Origin: a bacterium
GTDB taxonomy: Bacteria; SZUA-79; Acidulodesulfobacterales; Acidulodesulfobacteraceae
Direction: 5' to 3'
DNA length: 14,726 nt
Assembly (NCBI GenBank): GCA_021800745.1
Contig: JAJYYS010000025.1
Coordinates: 1 to 14,726 of the forward strand
This document shows, in pieces, positions 1 through 8,873 of the stretch. The first letter of the stretch is position 1; each line of letters begins with the position of its first letter. A model generated the notes under the pieces. That model was given only the letters and a program-made list of their open reading frames with translations, was not told the DNA's origin and did no database searches. The position numbers and the translations under genes were made by a program.

Positions 1-907
1 TAAGGACCGCGCCGATAACTAATATTCCCATTATCGTAGGATAATCGCGGGCGAGGACGCTCTGGTAGAAAAGCCTCCCCATTCCGTTTATGTCGAATAT
101 AGTTTCTATTATCACGCTTCCGCCTATCAGTCCCGGAACGCTTAAGCCGAGTATAGTTATAAAAGGTATTAGAGCATTTTTCATAGCGTGCTTATAGACG
201 ACCGTCCGTTCTTTAAGCCCCTTTGCCCTCGCGGTAATAATATAATCCTGCCTGTAAACTTCCAGCATATTCCCCTTTAAATATCTGGAAAGGCCGGCTA
301 TACCGCCGAATCCGGCCACAAACACGGGCATTATAAGATGTTCGGCAATATCGGTTATTTTTTCAAACGGCGAAAGAAAATTATAACCCATGGAAGTTAT
401 TCCGCCTATAGGTAAAATATGCAAGTCTATTCCAAAAAATATAATAAGCAGAAGGGCAACCCAGAAAGAAGGCGCCGCAAAGCCTATGAATACCAAAACC
501 GTAGTAATTTTATCAAAAAGAGAATCGTGCTTTACCGCCGACAGCACGCCCAGCGGGATGGAAAATAAAAAAATGAATATCAGGGCAAGAGAATTAATAA
601 GAATCGTGATGCCTATGGTTCTTCCGATTTCGGTTATTACAGGCTCATGGTTTGCGGTAAACGAAATGCCGAAGTTCAGCGTGGTTATTCTTTTAAGCCA
701 TTCGAGATACTGGGTTAAAAGAGGCTTGTTTAAACCGTACAGTTTTGTAAGCATCAGCCTCGAAGATTCGGACACTCTAGGATTTAACCCTAACTGCTCC
801 GTTAAAGGGTTTCCAGGCGCAAGATGTATGACGAAAAAAGATATTAACGTGATGCCTATTAAAATAGGTACCATAAATAAAATTCTTTTGGCTATGTATA
901 TTCCCAT
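1..907 (-). CDS. dppB: ABC transporter permease, DppB/OppB family (C-terminus cut off by window edge)
   Basis: Inner-membrane permease subunit of a peptide/nickel-type ABC importer, which would pair with a DppC-type partner to form the channel. My reading of the minus strand from ATG at 907 gives 302 open codons starting MGIYIAKRILFMVPILIGIT, the typical DppB N-terminal membrane helix. The family hallmark APGNP follows at residues 30-34. The EAA loop that contacts the ATPase lies at about 218-248 and includes DYIITARAKGLKE, and the conserved IETIFDINGMGRL segment is at 267-279. Full-length homologues are usually about 305-335 residues, so roughly 10-30 residues are missing beyond position 1. 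No clear Shine-Dalgarno sequence precedes the ATG. The substrate cannot be told from the permease. The gene diverges from dppC instead of preceding it on the same strand, which is unusual. Family assignment is secure; the exact transporter class (dipeptide, oligopeptide or nickel) is not. Confidence 0.93.
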   Translation of the reverse strand, partial: MGIYIAKRILFMVPILIGITLISFFVIHLAPGNPLTEQLGLNPRVSESSRLMLTKLYGLNKPLLTQYLEWLKRITTLNFGISFTANHEPVITEIGRTIGITILINSLALIFIFLFSIPLGVLSAVKHDSLFDKITTVLVFIGFAAPSFWVALLLIIFFGIDLHILPIGGITSMGYNFLSPFEKITDIAEHLIMPVFVAGFGGIAGLSRYLKGNMLEVYRQDYIITARAKGLKERTVVYKHAMKNALIPFITILGLSVPGLIGGSVIIETIFDINGMGRLFYQSVLARDYPTIMGILVIGAVL

Positions 908-1023
908 AACGGCGTATGTTTTATCGGGGTTTTAAATAAATTATTTTATAAAAATATATTATATATTATAATATCCCTGAATTAATATTAAATTTTCATT
1001 TATAAAATTTATTTCTTAGAACT
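908..1023. promoter_or_regulatory. AT-rich divergent promoter region between dppB and dppC
   Basis: These 116 bases lie between two divergent start codons and must hold the transcription start signals of both permease genes unless they are transcribed from further away. The sequence is almost entirely A and T. Read on the minus strand it contains two overlapping-neighbourhood TATAAT boxes, at 970-965 and 963-958, about 50 bases upstream of the dppB start. Read on the plus strand there is a TATAAA at 1001-1006, which would give a very short leader for dppC. No convincing -35 box or operator palindrome stands out, because the base composition makes chance matches common. The existence of a divergent control region is inferred from gene layout; the individual boxes are weak. 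Confidence 0.5.
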
Positions 1024-1860
1024 ATGAACGAAATTATTAATGCTTTTAAAAAAAATAAGCTTGCTTTGCTCTCTTTTGTTTTTATAATGTTTGTTATAAT
1101 CGCTGCCGTTTTTGCGCCTTATATATCTCCGTATAATCCAGATAAAATAGACGTAAACGCGGTTTTGCAGCCCCCCAATCCGGCTCATCTGCTTGGAACA
1201 GACCAGCTCGGCAGGGATATCCTGTCCAGGCTTATTTTCGGCGCCAGGATTTCGATAGAAGTGGGTTTTATCGCCGTTTCGCTGTCATTGTTCATAGGAA
1301 TTTTTATTGGAGCTTATGCGGGTTATTACGGAGGCGTAACGGACAGTATTCTGATGAGATTTGTAGACATCATGCTGACGTTTCCGTCTTTTTTCCTGAT
1401 ACTTGCTATTAGCGCGATACTGAAGCCGTCCATTATTAATATAATGATAATTATAGGTTTGACGTCGTGGATGGGGATAGCGAGGATTATTAGGGCTGAA
1501 TTTACGCAGAACAGGGAAAAGGACTATGTCCTATCGGCAAAGGCGGCGGGCGCATCCGATTCCTATATTATGTTTTTTGAAATTCTTCCCAATACCGTAG
1601 CGCCGATTTTGGTTTCGGCGACGCTCGGAGTTGCGGGCGCGATCCTTATCCAAGCGTCTCTCGCCTTTCTAGGAATAGGCATAATGCCCCCGACGGCAAG
1701 CTGGGGCGGAATGCTGTCGAGGGGGAAAACTTATATAATGGTGGCATGGTGGCTTACGCTTTTCCCCGGAATTGCGATATTATTGACGGTGCTCAGCTTC
1801 AATCTAATAGGGGAAGCCGTAAGAAACGCATTGGACCCCAGATATTCGGGCGAAAGATGA
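1024..1860 (+). CDS. dppC: ABC transporter permease, DppC/OppC family
   Basis: Second permease subunit of a peptide/nickel-type ABC importer, in the inner membrane. The 278-residue product has the N-terminal transmembrane helix at about 12-35, followed by the family's periplasmic segment with the signature HLLGTDQLGRDILSRL (55-70). Further helices follow at about 80-105, 117-135, 137-153, 193-218 and 243-265. The EAA loop is at about 165-190 (EKDYVLSAKAAGASDSYI...ILPN) and the conserved ASLAFLGIG...SWGGML block at 211-231. The length is slightly short of the usual 280-305 but all landmarks are present. An in-frame TAA at 1003-1005 sits just upstream, so ATG 1024 is the first possible ATG. No good Shine-Dalgarno sequence is visible. 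It presumably works with the divergent dppB; no ATPase or binding-protein gene follows it. Confidence 0.95.
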   Translation: MNEIINAFKKNKLALLSFVFIMFVIIAAVFAPYISPYNPDKIDVNAVLQPPNPAHLLGTDQLGRDILSRLIFGARISIEVGFIAVSLSLFIGIFIGAYAGYYGGVTDSILMRFVDIMLTFPSFFLILAISAILKPSIINIMIIIGLTSWMGIARIIRAEFTQNREKDYVLSAKAAGASDSYIMFFEILPNTVAPILVSATLGVAGAILIQASLAFLGIGIMPPTASWGGMLSRGKTYIMVAWWLTLFPGIAILLTVLSFNLIGEAVRNALDPRYSGER

Positions 1861-1887
1861 AATTTTCGGCTTTAGAATATCCCCGAA

Positions 1888-1916
1888 TTGTGCTAAAATA
1901 TAACAATTAATATAAA
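1888..1916 (+). promoter_or_regulatory. Candidate sigma-70-type promoter for the lipoprotein-dapF transcript
   Basis: TTGTGC (1888-1893) and TATAAA (1911-1916) are separated by exactly 17 bases and lie 30 bases upstream of the lipoprotein start. The -10 box matches the consensus at five of six positions; the -35 only at the first three. An alternative reading in the same stretch is an extended -10, TGCTAAAAT, at 1891-1899. The place is sensible, between dppC and the next gene, but the surroundings are AT-rich and chance matches are likely. Confidence 0.35.
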
Positions 1917-1946
1917 ACTAATTTTAAAAAATAGAGGTCGATAAGC

Positions 1947-2357
1947 ATGAGCATTAAATCAGCCAAAATGTTTTTTTTATTATTAACCGTTATTGCGTTT
2001 TCGGGTTTTGCCCTTTCCGGATGTGCAACTACCAGAAATATGCAGGGCAAGCCTATAATGTCCGCAAACGTTGCTCAAATAATCAACGGAACCACTACCG
2101 AACCGCAAATCGTTTCCATGTTCGGCCCGCCTTATTCTATAGAAAAAAATCCGCTAACGCCGGATACCGTTACCTATAAATACAGGTTTAAATACAAAAA
2201 ATACGTGCATTTAGGAAACGAAATACTTACGACGTCCACCAGAAAATATAAAGAGAAACTGGACGTAGTCATTAAAAACGGAATAGTAATAAGCCACAGT
2301 TTCACTGTTACGGGAAACACGTCGTTAAAAAAGATATTAAAAAAACAACAAGATTAA
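1947..2357 (+). CDS. Outer-membrane lipoprotein, SmpA/OmlA (BamE-like) family
   Basis: A 136-residue lipoprotein. It has a positively charged start, a hydrophobic stretch at about 8-22 and a lipobox LSGC at 23-26, so Cys26 should be lipidated after signal peptidase II cleavage. The next residue is Ala rather than Asp, which by the enterobacterial +2 rule favours export to the outer membrane. The mature part contains a stretch at 45-62 (IINGTTTEPQIVSMFGPP) that matches the SmpA/OmlA pattern, a hydrophobic turn then G-T-x-x-x-V-x-x-x-F-G-x-P. In BamE this domain belongs to the beta-barrel assembly machine. The C-terminal half (about 75-125) alternates hydrophobic and charged residues, as expected of beta strands. 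BamE proper is about 113 residues, so this could be BamE itself or one of many stand-alone relatives; I do not assign the symbol. A good Shine-Dalgarno AGAGGT lies at 1933-1938, eight bases before ATG. dapF follows 33 bases downstream. Confidence 0.75.
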   Translation: MSIKSAKMFFLLLTVIAFSGFALSGCATTRNMQGKPIMSANVAQIINGTTTEPQIVSMFGPPYSIEKNPLTPDTVTYKYRFKYKKYVHLGNEILTTSTRKYKEKLDVVIKNGIVISHSFTVTGNTSLKKILKKQQD

Positions 2358-2390
2358 TAAGCTAAAAGGAAATTTATTCAGAGGAAAAAT

Positions 2391-3281
2391 ATGGACGTAA
2401 AATTTACTAAACTTCATGGAGCGGGTAACGATTATTTTTATTTAGACGCAATAAACGATTTACCTGAATGCTTAGCGGACGATACGTATTTTTATAAAGA
2501 GCTTGCGGTAAAAATAAGCGACAGGCATTTCGGAGCCGGTTCCGACGGTATCATAATAATCCTGCCGCCATCGCTGGGCAACGCCGCGGCAGACTTCCGC
2601 ATGCGGATGTTTAACGCCGACGGTTCCGAAGGCGAGATGTGCGGAAACGGCATAAGATGTTTTGCTAAATATGTCTATGACCGGCATCTTACCGATAAAA
2701 AAAATATAAATATAGAAACGCTTGCCGGAATAAAGACGGTAGAAGTATTTTTATCCGCCGGTACGGGAAAGGTAAAAGAAGCCCGGGTGTTTATGGGCGT
2801 TCCCGAATTTAAAACCGAAAAAGTTCCCGCAGATTTTGGAAAATCTGAAATTATCGGCGAAAAAATAGCCGCAGGAGGAAAAGAATTTGAAATATCGTGC
2901 GTTTCTATGGGAAATCCCCATTGCGCGGTATTCGTCGAAGACGTCAAGAACTTCGACGTGCATTTTTACGGTTCGTTAATCGAAAATAATAAAATGTTTC
3001 CGAAAAGAATAAATGTAGAATTCGTTCAGGTTATGGACGCTCAAAACGTGCTTGTAAGAACTTGGGAACGCGGTTCCGGCGAAACCCTGGCATGCGGAAC
3101 CGGAGCATGCGCCGTATATTCTATTATGAAAAAGACCGGAAAAATTAAAGAAAACGTTCTTAACGTAAACTTATACGGAGGGACTTTAAACATATCCGGC
3201 GGACTAAATGACGGCGTTTACATGGTTGGACCCGCCGAAGAGGTTTTTACCGGGCGCTACGATTTTAATTATAAAAATTAA
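2391..3281 (+). CDS. dapF: Diaminopimelate epimerase
   Basis: Cytoplasmic PLP-independent racemase that converts LL-diaminopimelate to meso-diaminopimelate, the last step before peptidoglycan cross-linking amino acid use and lysine formation. The 296-residue product opens with KLHGAGNDY (7-15), the conserved substrate-binding start. The first catalytic cysteine is Cys84 in FNADGSEGEMCGNGIRC (74-90), and the second is Cys235 in ERGSGETLACGTGACA (226-241). MGNPHCAVF at 173-181 is another conserved block. Each cysteine sits in one of the two mirror-image domains, as in characterised DapF. Length is normal to slightly long (274-290 typical). A Shine-Dalgarno GAGGA at 2381-2385, five bases before ATG, supports the start. 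It sits between an outer-membrane lipoprotein and a lytic transglycosylase, consistent with an envelope cluster; the 17-base gap to the next gene suggests cotranscription. Confidence 0.97.
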   Translation: MDVKFTKLHGAGNDYFYLDAINDLPECLADDTYFYKELAVKISDRHFGAGSDGIIIILPPSLGNAAADFRMRMFNADGSEGEMCGNGIRCFAKYVYDRHLTDKKNINIETLAGIKTVEVFLSAGTGKVKEARVFMGVPEFKTEKVPADFGKSEIIGEKIAAGGKEFEISCVSMGNPHCAVFVEDVKNFDVHFYGSLIENNKMFPKRINVEFVQVMDAQNVLVRTWERGSGETLACGTGACAVYSIMKKTGKIKENVLNVNLYGGTLNISGGLNDGVYMVGPAEEVFTGRYDFNYKN

Positions 3282-3298
3282 TAAGCCCAATAATATAT

Positions 3299-5332
3299 AT
3301 GCGCAAGCTTTTTTTAACAGTCGTTCTACTTCTCGTTGTTGTTGTCGTGAGTCCGTTTTATTCTTATGCCGATTTTTTAACCAAAAATGCCGAACCTTAT
3401 TTAAATTATTCTAACGCCGTTATTTTTAAAAAAGCCTACGATAATTATATGCAGGGCAGATATAAAGAGGCCGCGGGAGGGTTTTGGCTTTACTCGGCTA
3501 AAGGCAGTCTTTTAAAAGATTATGCCCTGTATTATCAAGGCCTGTCTTTATTTAAACTTAAAGAATACCGTAAAGCGGATTATGTTTTTTTGAGGCTTGC
3601 AAGTTCATATCCGAAATTTGTTTTCTATAAAAACGCGGTTTTCTATCTCGCCCTTTCCGAAGAAAAAAACGGATATTTTCTTCCCGAGATATCGCATCTC
3701 TCATATATAATCGAACATTCCAAGAAATCGGCCGTACGTTCTTACGCTATGTTTAAAATATATAAGGCCTATTTGAAGCTGAAAGACCTCCGGCAGGCCG
3801 GCGCCTTCTTATTGCGGTTATATGTAGGCTACCCTTATTTTTCTAAAATGCATAAAATAAGTTTTAAAGAAGCCGATTTGAACCGATATGAAAAAGCCCG
3901 GCGGGGTCTCGATTTATATTATGACGGTTATTATTCCGAATCCCTCGCTCTTTTAAAAAATATTAAGGATAAAAGCAAAAAAACGAGATTTATAATTTTA
4001 AAAGATTTAATGAAACTTAAAAGCCCGCTTTTTTTAAAAAAAACGGATGAATGTTTAAGCAGCAGTGCAGGAAAAAAATGTTATGAATATTACGGAGTTA
4101 GGAAATTAAACCTTTTAACTCTTCAAACGCGGTACTATTATTATATTTTGCATAACCGGAAGAAAACCGCTCTTCTAATCGGACGCATAGCCGATAAATA
4201 CGGATTTCTGCCTGATAATGCGATGAGAATATACAAAAAAATCGTATGGGACGGGGTATTAAAAGATTTAAAAAACGGAAAACCGGCCTCGGCGGCAAAC
4301 AGGCTTAAATCTTTTTTGGCGGTAAACGACAAAGTTAATGCCGGTAACGCAAAATTTCTTTTCTGGTACGGCGTTGTTTTGGAAAAACTAGGGTATAAAA
4401 GCAGGGCATCTTTTTATTTTAATATAATAAAAGGCTCAAGATTTTTAAGATATTCTTATTACGGAATTATGTCGGAAATTATGGTAAATAAGATAGACGG
4501 ATTAAAAGGAATGTACGCAAAAAAGCTGAATATCGGTTATATAAAAAATTATTCGGGCGAAAACGGCGCGGCCGGTTATTTGGAATATTCCGGCGCATTC
4601 AAAAAAGCCCTGGCTGCCGACCCGCCTTTAGATATAACTTTCGAAAAATTGAAGATTTTTTTAAATTTAAAATTGTTTGCTCTTTCTAATATAGAAATCG
4701 AAAGATTTTATTCCTTCGCGCGTTTGCGCAATAAAAAAATTGCCCCTTTTTTTGCGTATATGCTTTATAAAAACGGTTATTATGCAGCCGCCGTCAATCT
4801 GGCTTCAAATTTAATTTATAATTACAGGTATAAGTCCCTGCTTTTAAACAAGCGGTTTCTGAAAATACTTTATCCTATGCCTTATTTGGGCTATGTCAGG
4901 AAGTATGCATACCATTACGGTATTCCGTTAAATTTGATATACGGAATAATGAGGCAGGAAAGCCGTTATAATCCGGTGTGTTATTCAAGCGCAAGCGCTA
5001 TAGGGCTTATGCAGATAATACCCTCGACGGGCTATTATATTGCAAGGCGGACGGGATGTTATAATTTTAATCCTTCCATGCTTTACAAAAAAAACATAAA
5101 TATAAGTTTCGGCTCGTATTATTTAAAAACATTGCTGGAGCAATTCAACGGCAGGAAATATCTGGCGATAGCTTCGTACAACGCTGGTCCGGGAGCGGTG
5201 TCATACTGGAGAAACGACCTTATGAAGAACTATGAAATGCTGTTATTCATCGAGCTTATTCCGTATGGTCAGACAAGGAACTACGTAAAAAAAGTTCTTG
5301 CGAATTATTATGTTTATAATTCGCTTTATTAG
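3299..5332 (+). CDS. slt: Soluble lytic murein transglycosylase (Slt70-like)
   Basis: Periplasmic enzyme that cleaves the MurNAc-GlcNAc bond of peptidoglycan with formation of 1,6-anhydromuramic ends. The 677-residue product carries a signal peptide (basic start, hydrophobic run 5-19, likely cleavage after YSYA at 24). A long helical region at about 30-530 resembles the TPR-like alpha-superhelix of Slt70, and the C-terminal SLT catalytic domain spans about 535-677. Catalytic Glu554 lies in RQESRYNP (552-559). The other SLT motifs are GLMQIIPST (569-577) and ASYNAGPG (625-632). The length is near E. coli Slt70 (645 with signal). The protein is rich in tyrosine and lysine, especially in the superhelical part, which could reflect AT-rich codons as much as function. 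No clear Shine-Dalgarno sequence precedes ATG 3299, but the signal peptide begins right there, so the start is credible. A hairpin is embedded in the last codons (see separate entry). Confidence 0.93.
   Translation: MRKLFLTVVLLLVVVVVSPFYSYADFLTKNAEPYLNYSNAVIFKKAYDNYMQGRYKEAAGGFWLYSAKGSLLKDYALYYQGLSLFKLKEYRKADYVFLRLASSYPKFVFYKNAVFYLALSEEKNGYFLPEISHLSYIIEHSKKSAVRSYAMFKIYKAYLKLKDLRQAGAFLLRLYVGYPYFSKMHKISFKEADLNRYEKARRGLDLYYDGYYSESLALLKNIKDKSKKTRFIILKDLMKLKSPLFLKKTDECLSSSAGKKCYEYYGVRKLNLLTLQTRYYYYILHNRKKTALLIGRIADKYGFLPDNAMRIYKKIVWDGVLKDLKNGKPASAANRLKSFLAVNDKVNAGNAKFLFWYGVVLEKLGYKSRASFYFNIIKGSRFLRYSYYGIMSEIMVNKIDGLKGMYAKKLNIGYIKNYSGENGAAGYLEYSGAFKKALAADPPLDITFEKLKIFLNLKLFALSNIEIERFYSFARLRNKKIAPFFAYMLYKNGYYAAAVNLASNLIYNYRYKSLLLNKRFLKILYPMPYLGYVRKYAYHYGIPLNLIYGIMRQESRYNPVCYSSASAIGLMQIIPSTGYYIARRTGCYNFNPSMLYKKNINISFGSYYLKTLLEQFNGRKYLAIASYNAGPGAVSYWRNDLMKNYEMLLFIELIPYGQTRNYVKKVLANYYVYNSLY
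5300..5324 (+). terminator. Hairpin inside the end of the slt coding region, possible weak terminator
   Basis: A perfect 9-bp inverted repeat, GCGAATTAT (5300-5308) and ATAATTCGC (5316-5324), encloses a 7-base loop. It is followed by TTTATTAG and, seven bases later, by a run of six T. The arms encode residues of the last ten codons of slt, so the structure ends within the gene. Only three of the nine pairs are G-C and the first T tract is interrupted, so termination would be partial at best. It is placed where a break between slt and ligA would make sense. This could equally be chance in AT-rich coding sequence. Confidence 0.3.
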
Positions 5333-5351
5333 TATCGTTTTTTAATTTTAA

Positions 5352-7382
<2,031 letters not shown>

Positions 7383-7418
7383 AAATAATTTAAACATTTA
7401 AATAAAACAGGTGTATTC

Positions 7419-8873
7419 ATGTCAAAATCGAAGTTTTTTGCAAATCTTAACGGGGGAGCGTCCCCGATTTTCTTTTTATTTATCGTTTCTTTTTTGTTCA
7501 TTTCCGGCATATTTACTTTTATGCCTAAATATGAAGGTTCGGCTTACGCATTGCTAGCTCCAAGGCTTACGAGAAATATCCCCGTCGGCAGTTTTCCTTT
7601 CGGCGTAGCTTTTTCTCCAAACGGCAATTACGCTCTTGTTTCTAATTCCGATAACGATACCGTTTCGGTCGTAAGCATGGCCACCAAGGGCACGGTAGCT
7701 TCCATTAAGGTTGGGGCGCATCCTACCGGAGTAGCTATAGCGCCTTCTCTGACTTTTGCTTACGTATGTAATACAGCTTCGGGAAACGTCAGTCTTTTAA
7801 ATATGTCCACTCTTACTAAATCACTTAATATAAGGACCGGCGGAAGCCCGGTGAACGTGGTTTTTTCTCCCGATTCGAGATACGCCTTTGTCACAAATAT
7901 TCATAACAATGAGGTCGATGTAATTAATACTATGCAAAACACCGTTATTAAAAGAATAAGGGTAGGCAAGAAACCCCAAGGTATTGCCGTTTCGCCTGAC
8001 GGGAAAATTATTATCGTAGCTAATGCAGGAGGGTCGTCAGTTTCTATAATTAACTCATCTACGTTATCCGTCATAAGAAATATACATACCGGTAAAAATC
8101 CAACTTCCGTCGGATTTTCTCCAGATTCGGCTCCGGTTCGCTATATTTACGTGTCTTCAGGTAAAGAAAACAAAATATACGTTTACGACGAGAAAAATTT
8201 TGCCCTCGTTAAAAAATTTAAAACCTTGTCCGACCCTTCTTCATTAGGTTTAACTCCGGACGGGATGATGCTTTTCGTGGTAAACTACCAGAATATGGCT
8301 CTTTCTATTTATAACGCCGTGCATTTTAACCGCATAAAAACTATAAGCTTGCCGGCAGGTCCAATAAACGTCGCCGTTTCTCCCGACGGAAGCGTTGCTC
8401 TCGTGACGGTAACTTCGGCATCCAGCGCCGCTTTTATAAGAATTAAAAGGACGACCGCTTCGTATGCTTCAATCGCTCCTGCTTCTCCGGTAACGGTCGG
8501 AACGCCGGCAACGGCAGTAACTTCTCCGGTACAGGCTTCAGCCGCCGCGCCTACGGCTCCTTACGGATATTCTCCGGCGTATGTTCCGCCTTCAAACTAT
8601 GTGCCTCAGCCTTTCGGCAAGGTAGCCACCGTTTACACGGGCAAGGGTCCTACCGCCGCCGCAGTTACTCCCGACGGAAGGTATCTTTATGTAATAAATA
8701 CGCAGGACGCAACTTTAAGCGTCATCGACATAGCCAAAGCCGAGGTAGTTAAAACCGTCAAAGTCGGAAGCTATCCTTCTGCCGTAAGAATTTCGCCGGA
8801 CGGGCATTACTGCTTTGTCGTTAATTCCGGCACGGATACCGTAACTATAATTTCTACGGGCAATTACTATTGA
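7419..8873 (+). CDS. Secreted YVTN-family beta-propeller repeat protein with an internal Pro/Ala-rich linker
   Basis: The 484-residue product begins with a hydrophobic export segment (about 16-35) and a possible signal peptidase site after SAYA at 44; otherwise it would be anchored by that helix facing the periplasm. I count nine repeats of about 42 residues, each with a VG-x-x-P...V-x-x-SPDG...YVxN...SVIN pattern typical of YVTN/lactonase-like propeller blades. Repeats 1-7 occupy 52-348, a 52-residue linker rich in Ala, Pro, Ser, Thr and Tyr occupies 349-400, and repeats 8-9 occupy 401-484. Such propellers usually bind other proteins, ligands or surfaces; no enzymatic residues can be claimed, and the function is unknown. 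A Shine-Dalgarno AGGTG at 7409-7413 lies five bases before ATG. The stop codon overlaps the TTG start of the UbiB-like gene by 4 bases, suggesting coupled translation. Surrounding genes (ligA, ubiB) do not indicate a role. Confidence 0.88.
   Translation: MSKSKFFANLNGGASPIFFLFIVSFLFISGIFTFMPKYEGSAYALLAPRLTRNIPVGSFPFGVAFSPNGNYALVSNSDNDTVSVVSMATKGTVASIKVGAHPTGVAIAPSLTFAYVCNTASGNVSLLNMSTLTKSLNIRTGGSPVNVVFSPDSRYAFVTNIHNNEVDVINTMQNTVIKRIRVGKKPQGIAVSPDGKIIIVANAGGSSVSIINSSTLSVIRNIHTGKNPTSVGFSPDSAPVRYIYVSSGKENKIYVYDEKNFALVKKFKTLSDPSSLGLTPDGMMLFVVNYQNMALSIYNAVHFNRIKTISLPAGPINVAVSPDGSVALVTVTSASSAAFIRIKRTTASYASIAPASPVTVGTPATAVTSPVQASAAAPTAPYGYSPAYVPPSNYVPQPFGKVATVYTGKGPTAAAVTPDGRYLYVINTQDATLSVIDIAKAEVVKTVKVGSYPSAVRISPDGHYCFVVNSGTDTVTIISTGNYY
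7572..8870 (+). repeat. Nine degenerate beta-propeller blade repeats (7 + linker + 2)
   Basis: Protein-level repeats within the YVTN gene, with a usual unit of 42 codons (126 bases). Seven contiguous units run from 7572 to 8462, the non-repeat linker from 8463 to 8618, and two units from 8619 to 8870. Units 3 and 4 are both exactly 42 residues and align without gaps; units 5 and 8 are 45 residues. The DNA has diverged, so these are old duplications rather than recent tandem copies. The last unit ends almost at the C-terminus. Confidence 0.75.

Noticed and set aside
390..935. Open reading frame of 181 codons on the plus strand
   Set aside because: It lies opposite the DppB-type permease, whose minus-strand reading shows clear family motifs. 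The plus-strand product has no recognisable domain.
1844..1888. Inverted repeat ATTCGGG / CCCGAAT with a nested CGAAA / TTTCG, spanning the dppC stop codon
   Set aside because: Considered as a dppC terminator. The outer stem is only 7 bp over a 31-base interior and no T-run follows; what follows looks more like a promoter.
5298..5320. Promoter-like TTGCGA and TATAAT near the end of slt
   Set aside because: The spacing between the boxes is only 11 bases, far from the usual 16-18, and the TATAAT is part of the hairpin arm.
7572..8870. Recent tandem DNA repeats in the YVTN gene
   Set aside because: The repeats are clear in protein sequence but the DNA units are well diverged, so this is not a recent expansion, minisatellite or CRISPR-like array.
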